A stretch of 22,861 nt of DNA from Pelargonium cotyledonis (taxonomy: Eukaryota > Streptophyta > Magnoliopsida > Geraniales > Geraniaceae). Made by a program: the position numbers and the translations under genes. How positions within the stretch are numbered: the stretch's first letter is position 1; each line of letters starts with the position of its first letter. The notes beneath the pieces are model-generated. The model searched no databases and was not told where the DNA came from. It saw only the letters and a list, made by a program, of their open reading frames with translations. The stretch spans positions 1 to 22,861 of the forward strand of contig JAYMTA010000940.1 in the NCBI GenBank assembly GCA_036897625.1, written 5' to 3'. Positions 10,482 to 19,316 of this stretch are shown here, one piece after another.

Positions 10482-10515
10482 CCGTTGATGGAAAACCACA
10501 GCCCTCAATCAACGG
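10482..10515. promoter_or_regulatory. Inverted pair of MYB-core sites
   Basis: CCGTTGAT (10482-10489) and its exact complement ATCAACGG (10508-10515) face each other across 18 bp, about 280-310 bp upstream of the start codon at 10793. Each arm holds a CNGTTR MYB core. The right arm continues to AACGGTTA, which resembles the 3' half of the mitosis-specific activator. Function is inferred from motif only. Confidence 0.4.
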
Positions 10516-10792
10516 TTAGGGAAAAGCCATATTAGGCTTGGAGCAACGACAGCTGCCGTGAACGTGAACAGAACGCGGGAAGCTCCATAAACTTGCAGTG
10601 TATGAGCATTACACACAATATATTCATGACACCTCACCGCCAATATGTGAATATCTCCACAAATCCTTAACTGATCACTCCGTTTTCTTGTTTGTTCTTG
10701 ATTCGATTCTTTGAAGAAGAAAAAAAGATTTCTTTTTTGTTATAGCCCAACTTTTTGGGTAATTTGAAGAGAAGAGAGAGCTTATTTCAAGA

Positions 10793-13160
10793 ATGTCTCG
10801 GTGCTTTCCGTTCCCTCCACCTGGGTATGTGTGGAATGGTGTGAGCGGGTGTGATCTTGAAGAACTGCTCAAGGTTTGTTGTTTAACCGACTTTTTTTCT
10901 TCCCTATTTTATTGATATTGATCATCTTGGGGTTTATGGGTTTGTGTGCGTTTTTAGTACTTACGAATTGTTCTGAATTTGATTTTTGGTTCGAACTGGA
11001 GATATGGGTTTGTTGTTGTTGTTGATGATGATGATAATCTGGTGCTTATTGGGTATGTTGTTCATTGTGGGTTTTGCCGATGAATCGTACTGAACTTGAT
11101 TTCTTGTTTCAAAATTAGAAATATGGGTTTTGTTGTTGTTGATTATCTGAAGTTTAATGGGTAAGTGTGTGATTGTGTGTTCTTAATGGTGATGGATTGT
11201 GCTGAATTTGATTTCTGGTTTGAATTGGGAATGTGGGTTTTATTGTTGTTAAATTGTTGTTCAAGTTTGCATGAGATCATTAGATGTAATGTTGATTGTT
11301 CTCCAAGTTCTGCAAGGGGAGATCGGTTCATTTACCCATGATCATCTTGATGCAATAAATTAAGGTTAAAGTAAGTACAAAACCAAGTAGTCAGCATGAG
11401 GAACTTCTGTTTGTTTTTTGCCGAGATTGTCAGACATGTATACCCTACAGAAGAACCCCATATATCCCATAATTTGGAACTTGCTAATATAAGTCTTTGT
11501 TGATGGTTCAACTTTACTTAAGATCCTGCGTGTAATCCTTTGATTTTTGTATGGCTTATTCACTAGGTTATAATTGGTCAAGCTGAATCAAATTGTTTAG
11601 ATTTGATTAAGAGAGTGCAGCTAGTTCTTAGTTATTGAGAGGTCGAACCCTTTTAAGTTCTAGCAATTTTTTTATGCGATGAGTAGTAGGTAATCAGCTT
11701 GATTTAGAGATACTCGTATCTGTGTCCTGCAAATGTTCTTGAGAATTCAAGGGAACCATTCAAAGGATAAAATTGTCCGAAAGATTAATTAGGGAATTTA
11801 TGCTTTCTAGCTATCTAGGATAGTGGACATGATTGTGGAAGTGTACAAAACCGAAGATATAAACTAAAATACTACATACTGTTGGAGTTTCCACTATAGA
11901 AAAGAAATATGTATATTCTATTCTGTCTTCATATCCAAAAAAATAATATATATTTTCTTTTTTTCTTTTTCTGTTAAAGGTGGTGCAGAAAGCATTGTTT
12001 CCAGATCCTATAGGATTTCACTCAATAGTCTCTTACTTTGATGCGTAAACTCGCATGGTAGTGTGCATTATGAAAGTCTCATTAGATTTATTGGTCTCTG
12101 TAGGTAACTACCGAGGCCTGCCTTCCAGTCTTCATTCTTCATTAGTAACCGATTAAGTGGTGGGAGTTATTTAGTAATCACGGAAAATATTAGGGCTCCA
12201 TATACTTGATTAAGCAGTTGGACATAGTTGAGATTTGTTTTTTAAATAGCTTATGAAAGACAAATTTATGTGTACACAGAGAACTCGTGGATGCTGCATT
12301 ATAATTTTTGGTGGGAAGTTTAAATTGATGTTTCATTGGTTACTCGTCAGGTCAAGAGAGAAAGGGTGATGGCCGAGAAGGAAAGGAAGAAAGAGAAGAG
12401 AAAGAGGAATAGAGAGAAGAAAAAAGAAAGCGAAGTTGGTGAGTGTCTGCAGAGGTATAACAATGGTAGTGGCAAGAAAGGGCGGGAAGGAAGGGAAGGG
12501 AAAAAGAGGAAGGTACGTGAAACCCAAGGATTGGAGAACAGCAGTCTTACCGAAGAGGCTGGCCTGCCAGTAACTCCCAATAGCCAATATGATTCTTCTG
12601 ACAATAGCCACAACGTTAAGAAAATGAAGCCCAGCTGGTCTCCTCATGGTCATCATTGTAAGAGGGCTAAAGGGAACATTATTGAATCAGACTTCCAACT
12701 GAATAAACATGAGGAGAAGGAAGTTACATATGGTGAACCGTTCCTCCATACTCCTACCAATGTTATCCGAGAGGAGTATGAATTGGCATCTAGACCCAAC
12801 TCAACCTTCTTAGAAATGACTCCTGCACATCAGGGAAAGCTAGGCCCTTCCTGTTATCATAACACTGAGCTTTTTGCTGACGGGAAGGCTGAAAGGGTTC
12901 TATCATATGGCTTTTCTGACCGTGAATCACAAATCAGAGAAATGTTTGTGTATTGGACTCCTCCTCGGATGAAGAGTGATCACACAGATTTTGACAATCA
13001 AGAGTGGCTCTACGAGAAGAACCTTTCCAGGCATGATGTGAGTGAAAAATCCAAAGCTAGCAATGATGATATGCATGGAAGTAGCTCGATGTCATACACA
13101 TGTGCTCCCTATTTGTCCCAGGTTGATGTTTATGTTTTGCCATATACATTATTATTCTGA
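10793..13160 (+). CDS. Lys/Glu-rich nuclear-type protein ('myb-like protein X' family), function unknown
   Basis: Exon 10793-10873 (27 codons) and exon 12351-13160 join in phase 0 across a 1477-nt GT-AG intron to give 296 aa. The N-terminus MSRCFPFPPPGYVWNG is a signature shared by a plant-specific family usually named 'myb-like protein X', although no MYB repeat is present. Residues 28-55 form a strongly charged Lys/Arg/Glu run, probably helical. KKRKV at 78-82 and KRAK further on look like nuclear-localisation signals. The C-terminal block WTPP (229-232), TDFDNQEWL (239-247) and the last 16 residues, YLSQVDVYVLPYTLLF, match the conserved end of the family, so the stop at 13158-13160 is taken as genuine although the GTTGATGT at 13121 looks like a splice donor. 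The middle region is low in conservation and likely disordered. No biochemical role is known to me. It is convergent with the kinase gene. Confidence 0.82.
10905..11260. repeat. Diverged tandem repeat (about 115 bp) in the first intron of the Lys/Glu-rich gene
   Basis: The phrase ctgaaYttgattt recurs at about 10972, 11089 and 11201 (spacings about 117 and 112). Each is followed by atatggg/atgtggg, a ttgttgttgtt run and, in the first two, gat(a/t)atctg...gggtatgtt. An earlier partial copy, gatcatcttggggtttatggg, begins near 10919. The intron appears to have grown by tandem duplication. Confidence 0.65.
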
Positions 13161-13672
13161 AATTGTCCCAGAAGCACCTCATGTGAATGTGAGATAAATT
13201 TCCCGGCGTGATGGTCAGTTCTATTTCTCTACATCTTTGTTTTGATCATGTAAAAATATGGATTTGTTCACCATTATTATGTATAGAAGGATCAGCTATT
13301 TACAGATTCTTTTATATCAGCTTGAGTTCATTCATCGAATTCTTTACATCATCTATTGTGTTGACAACTTGTTTAGCTATTCGAGAGTTCTTGAACTAAT
13401 TATTTCTAATCGTTTCTGTATGAAGATATGCTCATCTATTCACAGCAATCATGCATTGCACCAAAGATATGTTCTCATGTTTGGAAAACAAGCTTTTATA
13501 AGCTTATAGTATTCTTTTTTTTACTTCACAATATCACTTACAATAGTATTTGTACAAGTCTAAAACTAGAATCCACCTCACTCTCGGGTGCATATTGCTT
13601 ATTTTTATTCGAACCCTCCCTACAAATTTGCAGAAACTGTCACGAAACAAACCAAAAACATGTAAAGAGTAT
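13161..13672. other. Shared 3' region between convergent genes
   Basis: About 512 bp separate the stop of the Lys/Glu-rich gene (+) from the stop of the kinase gene (-). Minus-strand AATAAA (context gAATAAAaat, 13604-13609) is a fair poly(A) signal for the kinase, about 65 nt past its stop. The AT-rich middle probably holds the + strand gene's 3'UTR. The short open frames here look like chance. Confidence 0.5.
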
Positions 13673-13949
13673 CTAATCGAAACTTGATGATCGACTCCAT
13701 ACTCTGTCTTTGAAGTAATCCTCCAAAGAAAAATTGGGTAGATTGTTGTTCTGATCTGTACTACCGAAGGATGTTGACGGATCATCAAAATCCAACAATG
13801 CAAGACTCAGATGAGATTCGGCACTTGAAGTTGGATAAACTTCATCATCGTTGTTGTCATCTTCATGTTTTTCTGAATCCTCTAGCTCAGGACTTTCAGA
13901 ATTCACCCATTGTTCCGCATCTATATCCCCTCGTAGGAGCTTCAATATC

Positions 13950-14007
<58 letters not shown>

Positions 14008-16589
14008 GGGAAACATAAACATACAAGTTTTATGTATGTAATGCTTTTTTATACTGTTTCCCGAACATCTTACTACATAACATTGTTAGGAGAAAGGAGA
14101 GAATGATTAGGGTTTCATAGGCTGATGAACTAGAACATTGCTAAAATCGATGCTATTACCTGACTCATCTTCGGACGAAGCCTAGCTGCCTGAGTGATGC
14201 ATAGAGTTGCTGCAAGAACCACTCTCTTCACTTGCTTCTCATCAAATTTCCCATCCAAATGTGGATCCACCATGCCATTTACATCTCCACTCTCCATTAG
14301 TGGCTTTGCCTGTAAATCGAAACACTCTGTTACATATATGTCTGCATAATCTTGCATAAAGCGAAAGATTCATTTCATGGAAAAAGATCCTTACCCACAT
14401 GACCAAACTCTCTTGGCCCTTCGGGTTCTCAGAGCTGATGGGTTCTCTTCCTGACAACAACTCTAACAACACTACACCAAAAGCGTAAACGTCGATCTTG
14501 TCGCTTACTTTCCCATACATGAAATATTCGGGAGCAAGATACCCGAATGTTCCTACTATATCCTCCTCTGTTAGAGAAGATGAATCTGTTGGCCCCCAGA
14601 TTGCGAGCCCGAAATCAGATAACTGTGAGAAAGAAACAAGAGTAAGCAAAGCAATAAGTTTTGTTATTCAAACAACTACTTGCACTAGTCTGCAAGGCAC
14701 CTGTGATTCAAATCCATCCGAAAGAAGAATGTTGGAAGACTTGACGTCTCTGTGAATGACTGGTCGGGAAGCTTCGTTGTGCAGGTAGTTTAAGGCTTCA
14801 GCGATTTCAACAGCAACTTTGAATCTCACTTCCCATGAGAGTGCAGATTTGAGCTTGTTTTTTCCTGCATAACATACCAAGTTCATATCATTAATGTTTC
14901 AGATATTATCCAGCATTAGTGAAGAAAAACATGGACTCGAACAAGCTTTTACCATGGAGTTTTTCATCTAAACTCCCTTTAGAGTAGAAATGATAAACAG
15001 AGATCAATTCATTGTTGTTGATGCAGATTCCAAGTAAACGACTAATGTGATCGTGCTTCAGAGAGGAGATGATGTCGATTTCCAGAGTGAAAGTGTTCTG
15101 TGCTTCCGTGGATGTCTTCAGAACCTTCACTGCCACCGGCTTGCCATCCGGGAGAATCCCTTTGTACACGCGGTTGCACCCTCCTCTGCCAATCAGATTG
15201 TCTGTTGCAACAGCAAAAGAACAAAAACATGGTTAACAAAGATTGAAGAACTCAGCTGCAAAACTCAAAGGAGGTATTGTCAAAACCTTCAGAGAATTGA
15301 GAAGTCGCAGCCCTCAGGACCTCGATATCAAACCATTTCCAGCCTGATGAGTTCGGTTCCATCAAACCAGGAAGAACATTACTCGTTGCTCTTTCCAGTG
15401 CATTATCTGAATTCTGATTCGGGAAACGGTTTGGCAAGCTCATGACCCACTGCACTACAGACATGTTTCTTGATTCTCCATTCTGAGGGGTTAAAGAAGC
15501 TGCGCTCTGAAGCAGTGGCCAGCCAGGCTGTTCCTCGGATAGATCAACCATATTAATGAACGAAATGGACCGGGAAGGAACTTTCTTGCAGCGCGGATTT
15601 AGTGCCACCTTCGCATCCTTCAAGTCTCTTACACTATCTCCTGATCCACACTCAGAGCAAGAAATCGCCTCATAGCTCGATCTCTCAGTCTCGGTTTCTG
15701 CCTCGGAGTCACCAAACTCAGACTGTCCTTTCGCTCCCATTAGGTCAAGACTTGGCCTAGCGTTGCCCTTTACACCTGACACCACACGAGCACGAATCAG
15801 GCATGTTAAGAAGAATGTACTTACTGAATTGCTATCACTTTTTAACCAACGAACTCGAACCAAACCTGGTGGTTGATTCTCCAGACACCTCCTGAAGACT
15901 AATTTCCCATTGTGGATGGCCAGAACATCAGTGGCTGAAGGCAGCTGGCTCGAGCAATATCGAGCTATGGAAGTCCAAAACCTGGAAAACGAAAGCTGAT
16001 TGAATATGGATTTCAAGCTCAAAGTCAAATCAAAGCTCGGGTTTCTACTTTCAAGCTATTCGTACCTGAGACCAGTCCGGTGGTTGATCCCGACAACCAC
16101 AGCAACAGCTGCACATTTCTTGGCCTCTTTAACCAAAACCCTCCTCACTGAACTTCCTGCCAAAACCTCCCCAGTGAAATCCACCTAAAATCCCAAACTA
16201 TTAGTACTAATCTTCTACATAACGAACCAATCCCGAACATAAACTCGCAAAGTACTAACCTTTTTCGAATTACACAAGTTTTGGAAGTCCTCCAAACAAC
16301 TATCCAACAAGAGTATGTCTTTCTTTATCTGATCTGTATGATCAAATCAAACAAAACCATATCAGTAACCAAATTCAAACAACAGCAACAACATAAAACA
16401 TTAAAACAAAAACAAATGTACATTACCATTACGACGGCAAACATGAACAACAACGACATGATCTCCCGGACCAGCAACCTTTCCAAGAGCATATTTCAGT
16501 ATCTCTCTCCCTTCACTGTCTATTCGAATCCCGACAACCACATTTCTTCTAACAACAACCTTAACCTCATCTTCAACCTCAATTTTCAT
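13673..16589 (-). CDS. Receptor-like cytoplasmic kinase with N-terminal universal stress protein domain
   Basis: Ten coding exons, all GT-AG: 16589-16427, 16333-16260, 16184-16066, 15981-15866, 15775-15287, 15201-14953, 14864-14701, 14622-14395, 14309-14160, 13948-13673. They sum to 2028 nt, 675 aa. Residues about 12-119 are a USP (UspA-like) fold ([48 protein letters not shown]). Residues 160-300 are a Ser-rich linker. The kinase domain runs about 304-595: [15 protein letters not shown], glycine loop [11 protein letters not shown], Lys346 (VAVKV), Glu361, HRD 441-443 in [14 protein letters not shown] 461-463, [10 protein letters not shown]. All catalytic residues are present, so an active Ser/Thr kinase is expected. 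There is no signal peptide or membrane span, hence cytoplasmic. The acidic tail ends VWSRSSSFD, a family hallmark. Homologues include At5g63940 and At2g16750; the UspA type is placed in RLCK-VI. Substrates are unknown. An in-frame TGA at 16620-16622 excludes a longer N-terminus. Confidence 0.92.
13955..14004 (+). repeat. (GA)25 microsatellite at the last kinase splice acceptor
   Basis: The + strand carries 25 uninterrupted GA units. On the minus strand this is (TC)25 followed by ttccag and the last coding exon starting at 13948, so the microsatellite forms the polypyrimidine tract of the final intron (13949-14159). Confidence 0.95.
15776..15865 (-). other. In-frame 90-nt intron of the kinase gene
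   Basis: The donor gtttgg (15865) and acceptor gtgtcag (ending 15776) bound 90 nt, a multiple of three, with no stop codon in the coding frame. Retention would add 30 residues between the USP domain and the linker. AT-rich composition and a pyrimidine-rich ttcttcttaac before the acceptor favour a true intron. Confidence 0.7.
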
Positions 16590-16619
16590 CTTGTCCAAAA
16601 CGCCCCAAACAATCAAATC

Positions 16620-16721
16620 TCACAAAACCCCCCAAATTTCAACAACCCACCATGAATTTGCAGACCAGCTTCTGCAAATCTGTTTCTGGTCAATGACTTC
16701 CCCAGGTTTTGAAGCAACCAT
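16620..16721 (-). promoter_or_regulatory. Upstream ORF in the kinase leader, in frame with the main start
   Basis: ATG at 16721-16719 opens a 33-codon frame that ends at TGA 16622-16620, only ten codons before the main ATG at 16589 and in the same frame. At least three further ATGs lie upstream in the predicted leader. uORFs of this kind normally lower translation of the main frame. The reading frames are seen directly; regulation is inferred. Confidence 0.65.
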
Positions 16722-16732
16722 GCCAATAATGT

Positions 16733-16931
16733 CTGAAACAAAAAGAGGGACCATGTTCACTACTTATTCTACTAACCCTAGCTTCCAAATAAGGTACACC
16801 ATTAAAGCTACACAAGATTATAGTAATAACAAATCCCAAAACAATTCACATGACACCCATTGAGATGAATAACAAACATGAAAATTGAATTCAAATATTA
16901 AAAAAATAAAGAAGAAGAAGAGAAAAGCTAC
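16733..16931 (-). other. Leader intron of the kinase gene
   Basis: On the minus strand, cag|gtagct (donor 16931-16930) and ctttttgtttcag (acceptor ending 16733) bound a 199-nt candidate intron between a first non-coding exon (16932 to somewhere near 17100-17250) and the exon holding the start codon. The model rests on splice consensus only. Confidence 0.6.
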
Positions 16932-17210
16932 CTGACAAATTGAAATGTAGCTAAATCTTGACCCAACATGATGAATTTAAAATGGAACAGCCTGCAGTAC
17001 CAGCATCAACAACCCACCTACTGCAACTAAATTCAAAACCCAGAAATGATAAAAAATACAGAGACATGGGTTTTTTTTGTTCTAAAAATTAAATTTTTTT
17101 AGAAAATAAAAGGTGGGTTTTTTTTTTTTTCGATATAGTGATTGGTTCAGCAAAATAGTTTATTGAAAACAAAAAAATTTAGGTGAGTGTCGGCAAGAGA
17201 TGGTGAACTC

Positions 17211-17336
17211 CCGCGAAAAATGGGCAGTGTCTATTTTCAGTGAAGAGTGTGTTTGTGGGCTAAAAATATACATTTTACATTATAAATTGGTTTTCAGTTC
17301 AGGCCGTTAAAAACTACCGGCAGTGCTCGCGGGAAA
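17211..17336 (-). promoter_or_regulatory. Two E2F-type sites upstream of the kinase
   Basis: On the minus strand TTTCCCGC (17336-17329) and TTTCGCGG (17218-17211) both fit the E2F consensus WTTSSCSS, in the same orientation as the gene and 118 bp apart. They lie in or just upstream of the predicted first exon. These GC-rich words stand out in an AT-rich region. Function is inferred. Confidence 0.4.
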
Positions 17337-17399
17337 CGGTTGATAACCGGTCATTTTTGGGGCTCGATAAAAGAGGGAAGCGGACTTTTTTACCGGCTA

Positions 17400-18815
17400 T
17401 TGCGGGTTGACTTAACTGAAAACCTTACTTGTTACTCAAATAGTATGGACAAGCTCCATAAATGTCATTAAAAACATTAATTATTATTTTTTGACCATTT
17501 CTTGTTTTGTGTGTTTGATTAATTTTAAAAATAAAAAATTGATCACACTTATAATTTAAAAAGATTCATAAGTCTCACATATCTTTATCCCTTGTCAATT
17601 AATTAATTTATTTGTAAATAGAGTGAATGAGCTTGTATGTTAGAAATTTGAAATGGAATTCAAATGATCATAATGTATACAATAAATAATAATAAAAATT
17701 GATAATGAACCGTTAAGAGTTTTTGTTGGGATGATATAATTCTAAAAGTGAAATAGTATTAAATGTGTGTTTTTGTTGAAAAATATAAGAGTAAAAATAC
17801 ATTTATATATGTAACCTAATGAATTTGTATAAATATTCTCACAATATAACCGATAAGACTTGTGGATTTCCAACAAAATTTTCATTGTTTTTCTCATTCT
17901 TCTACGTGTCCCCTGAGTAAACTCTTAGCTAATTAATTGATAATAATTGTTTATTTGGTATATTGTCATAATCCAATATTTTGGTTCGTTTATTATTTCA
18001 AAAAAAAGTTAATTATTCTTTTTTTTGTTTAATATTTGTAACAAGAAAAAAAAAAAACTGACTCAAGCTGTAACTCATTTACTGTGAATTTTCCTTTTTC
18101 CGAGGAGCAATAAAGAATAATTACAAGACTTTAATATATAATACATTTATATACATTAAAGGAAGAAAATATCTTTCAAAAAAAGGAAGAAAATAATATT
18201 TCATGGTGGAGATAATACAGAACAAATACTTCTCTTTCCCAAAAGACTTTATGACATTGTTATCTTCTTATTTAAATTTGAGAATATTCAATTAAAATAA
18301 GAAAAAAAATCTCAAATTCAATTAAAATAATAAAAATATATAATTATTTATCTCACTAAACTTGTAGGCACGAAATATCTGTTTATTTTTTAGTCTAGAT
18401 CAATTACTTTCTATTCTAGTTAATTTTTATTAGACATACGTGTGCTCGAAAATTATTAAACAAACAAATTTTATGAAAATTTATGACACCATAAAGAGCT
18501 TTATCTTTCTTCATTTTGGAACAAATAGTGAGAGCTTTTAATGATAAGCTTGAAACCTTGTTGCTATGTTACTATTGGTCGGTTAATAAAATTCCAATAA
18601 AAATCTCATTGAATTCACTATTAATACCCACCCATTATAACACACCGAAGTACTCAATTCTTATTTGAAATAGTGACATGTATACATCAATCCCAATACC
18701 AACTCTATCTACCACTCAAAAAATAACATATATCAAAATTCACGGCGACATATATCAAGTGATAAACTTTTAGAACTATAATCATAAAACATCAACTAAG
18801 TTTAGTTATGAGTTG
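17400..18815. other. AT-rich spacer, no gene seen
   Basis: There are long A and T runs and short direct repeats, for example attcaattaaaataa near 18286 and 18316. No open frame of interest and no element boundary was found up to the TRIM target site at 18816. Confidence 0.55.
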
Positions 18816-18820
18816 TGTAA

Positions 18821-18967
18821 TGTTGAGAAGTGGGTGTTGTCCCTATTGAAAAAATAGAATGAGAATAAGCTAAATATAATGGTGCAAGTGAAACTTTATT
18901 AATAAGGTTGATCTTTTAGTATGGGAAGCCCAAACCATTGTATTTAGTCCGTTATTCAAACTTAACA
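18821..18967 (+). repeat. Left LTR of the TRIM
   Basis: 147 bp, TG...CA ended. Compared with the right LTR it carries extra segments of about 17 bp (gagaataagctaaatat region, near 18861) and about 9 bp near its 3' end, plus scattered substitutions. Confidence 0.9.
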
Positions 18968-19191
18968 TAGTATCAGAGCTGGTTTTGATCCATATTTGGC
19001 CCGAAGGTGACCCGTTTATGTTGCCTCTCCTGTGGTCTCCGGCCCGCTTGCAGATGGATATGTCTGCAGCGGCCCACGTGTGAAAGAAAAATGCCTACAC
19101 GTGAGGGGGAGTGCCGATTTATAAAGCTACTGATTGTACACGTGTCGAACTCACCGATAAGAAAAATGTGAGACTCACACGTGAGGGGGAG

Positions 19192-19311
19192 TGTTGAGAA
19201 GTGGGTGTTGTCCCACATAGAAAAAATAGAATGATGGTGCAAGTGAAACCTTATTAATAAGGTTCCTTTTAATATGAGAAGTCTAAGCCATTGTATTTAC
19301 CCCGTTTAACA
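19192..19311 (+). repeat. Right LTR of the TRIM
   Basis: 120 bp, beginning immediately after the polypurine tract and ending at the right target duplication. Its start, gtcccacat, keeps the form common to plant TRIM termini, whereas the left copy has gtccctatt. Confidence 0.9.
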
Positions 19312-19316
19312 TGTAA

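Larger units (their letters stand above)
18816..19316. mobile_element. Complete TRIM (terminal-repeat retrotransposon in miniature) with target duplication
   Basis: The element spans 18821-19311 (491 bp), flanked by a perfect 5-bp target duplication TGTAA (18816-18820 and 19312-19316). The left LTR is 18821-18967 (147 bp) and the right LTR 19192-19311 (120 bp). Both start tgttgagaagtgggtgttgt and end ttaaca, obeying the TG...CA rule. Directly after the left LTR, tagtatcagagctggtt (18968-18984) matches the initiator-Met tRNA primer-binding site tggtatcagagc with one change. The polypurine tract gtgagggggag (19181-19191) abuts the right LTR. The 224-bp interior has no coding capacity, so mobility would need enzymes from other elements. 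LTR divergence suggests an old insertion. Confidence 0.92.

Noticed and set aside
12333..12656. 107-codon and 88-codon open frames on the minus strand
   Set aside because: They are antisense to the Lys/Glu-rich exon; the Phe/Leu/Pro-rich translations are what the complement of Lys/Glu codons gives.
13120..13160. Splice donor GTTGATGT at 13121 ending the second exon of the Lys/Glu-rich gene
   Set aside because: The codons that follow read VDVYVLPYTLLF and match the conserved family C-terminus before the stop, so they are coding.
15776..15865. Reading the kinase exon through as one continuous coding block from 16028 to 15252
   Set aside because: Good splice signals bound 90 AT-rich nt, the family protein reads smoothly without it, and the open frame also runs past the acceptor at 15981 and the donor at 15287.
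18973..19242. 89-codon open frame on the minus strand
   Set aside because: It lies across the PBS, interior and PPT of the TRIM and into its right LTR, and its translation has no known domain.
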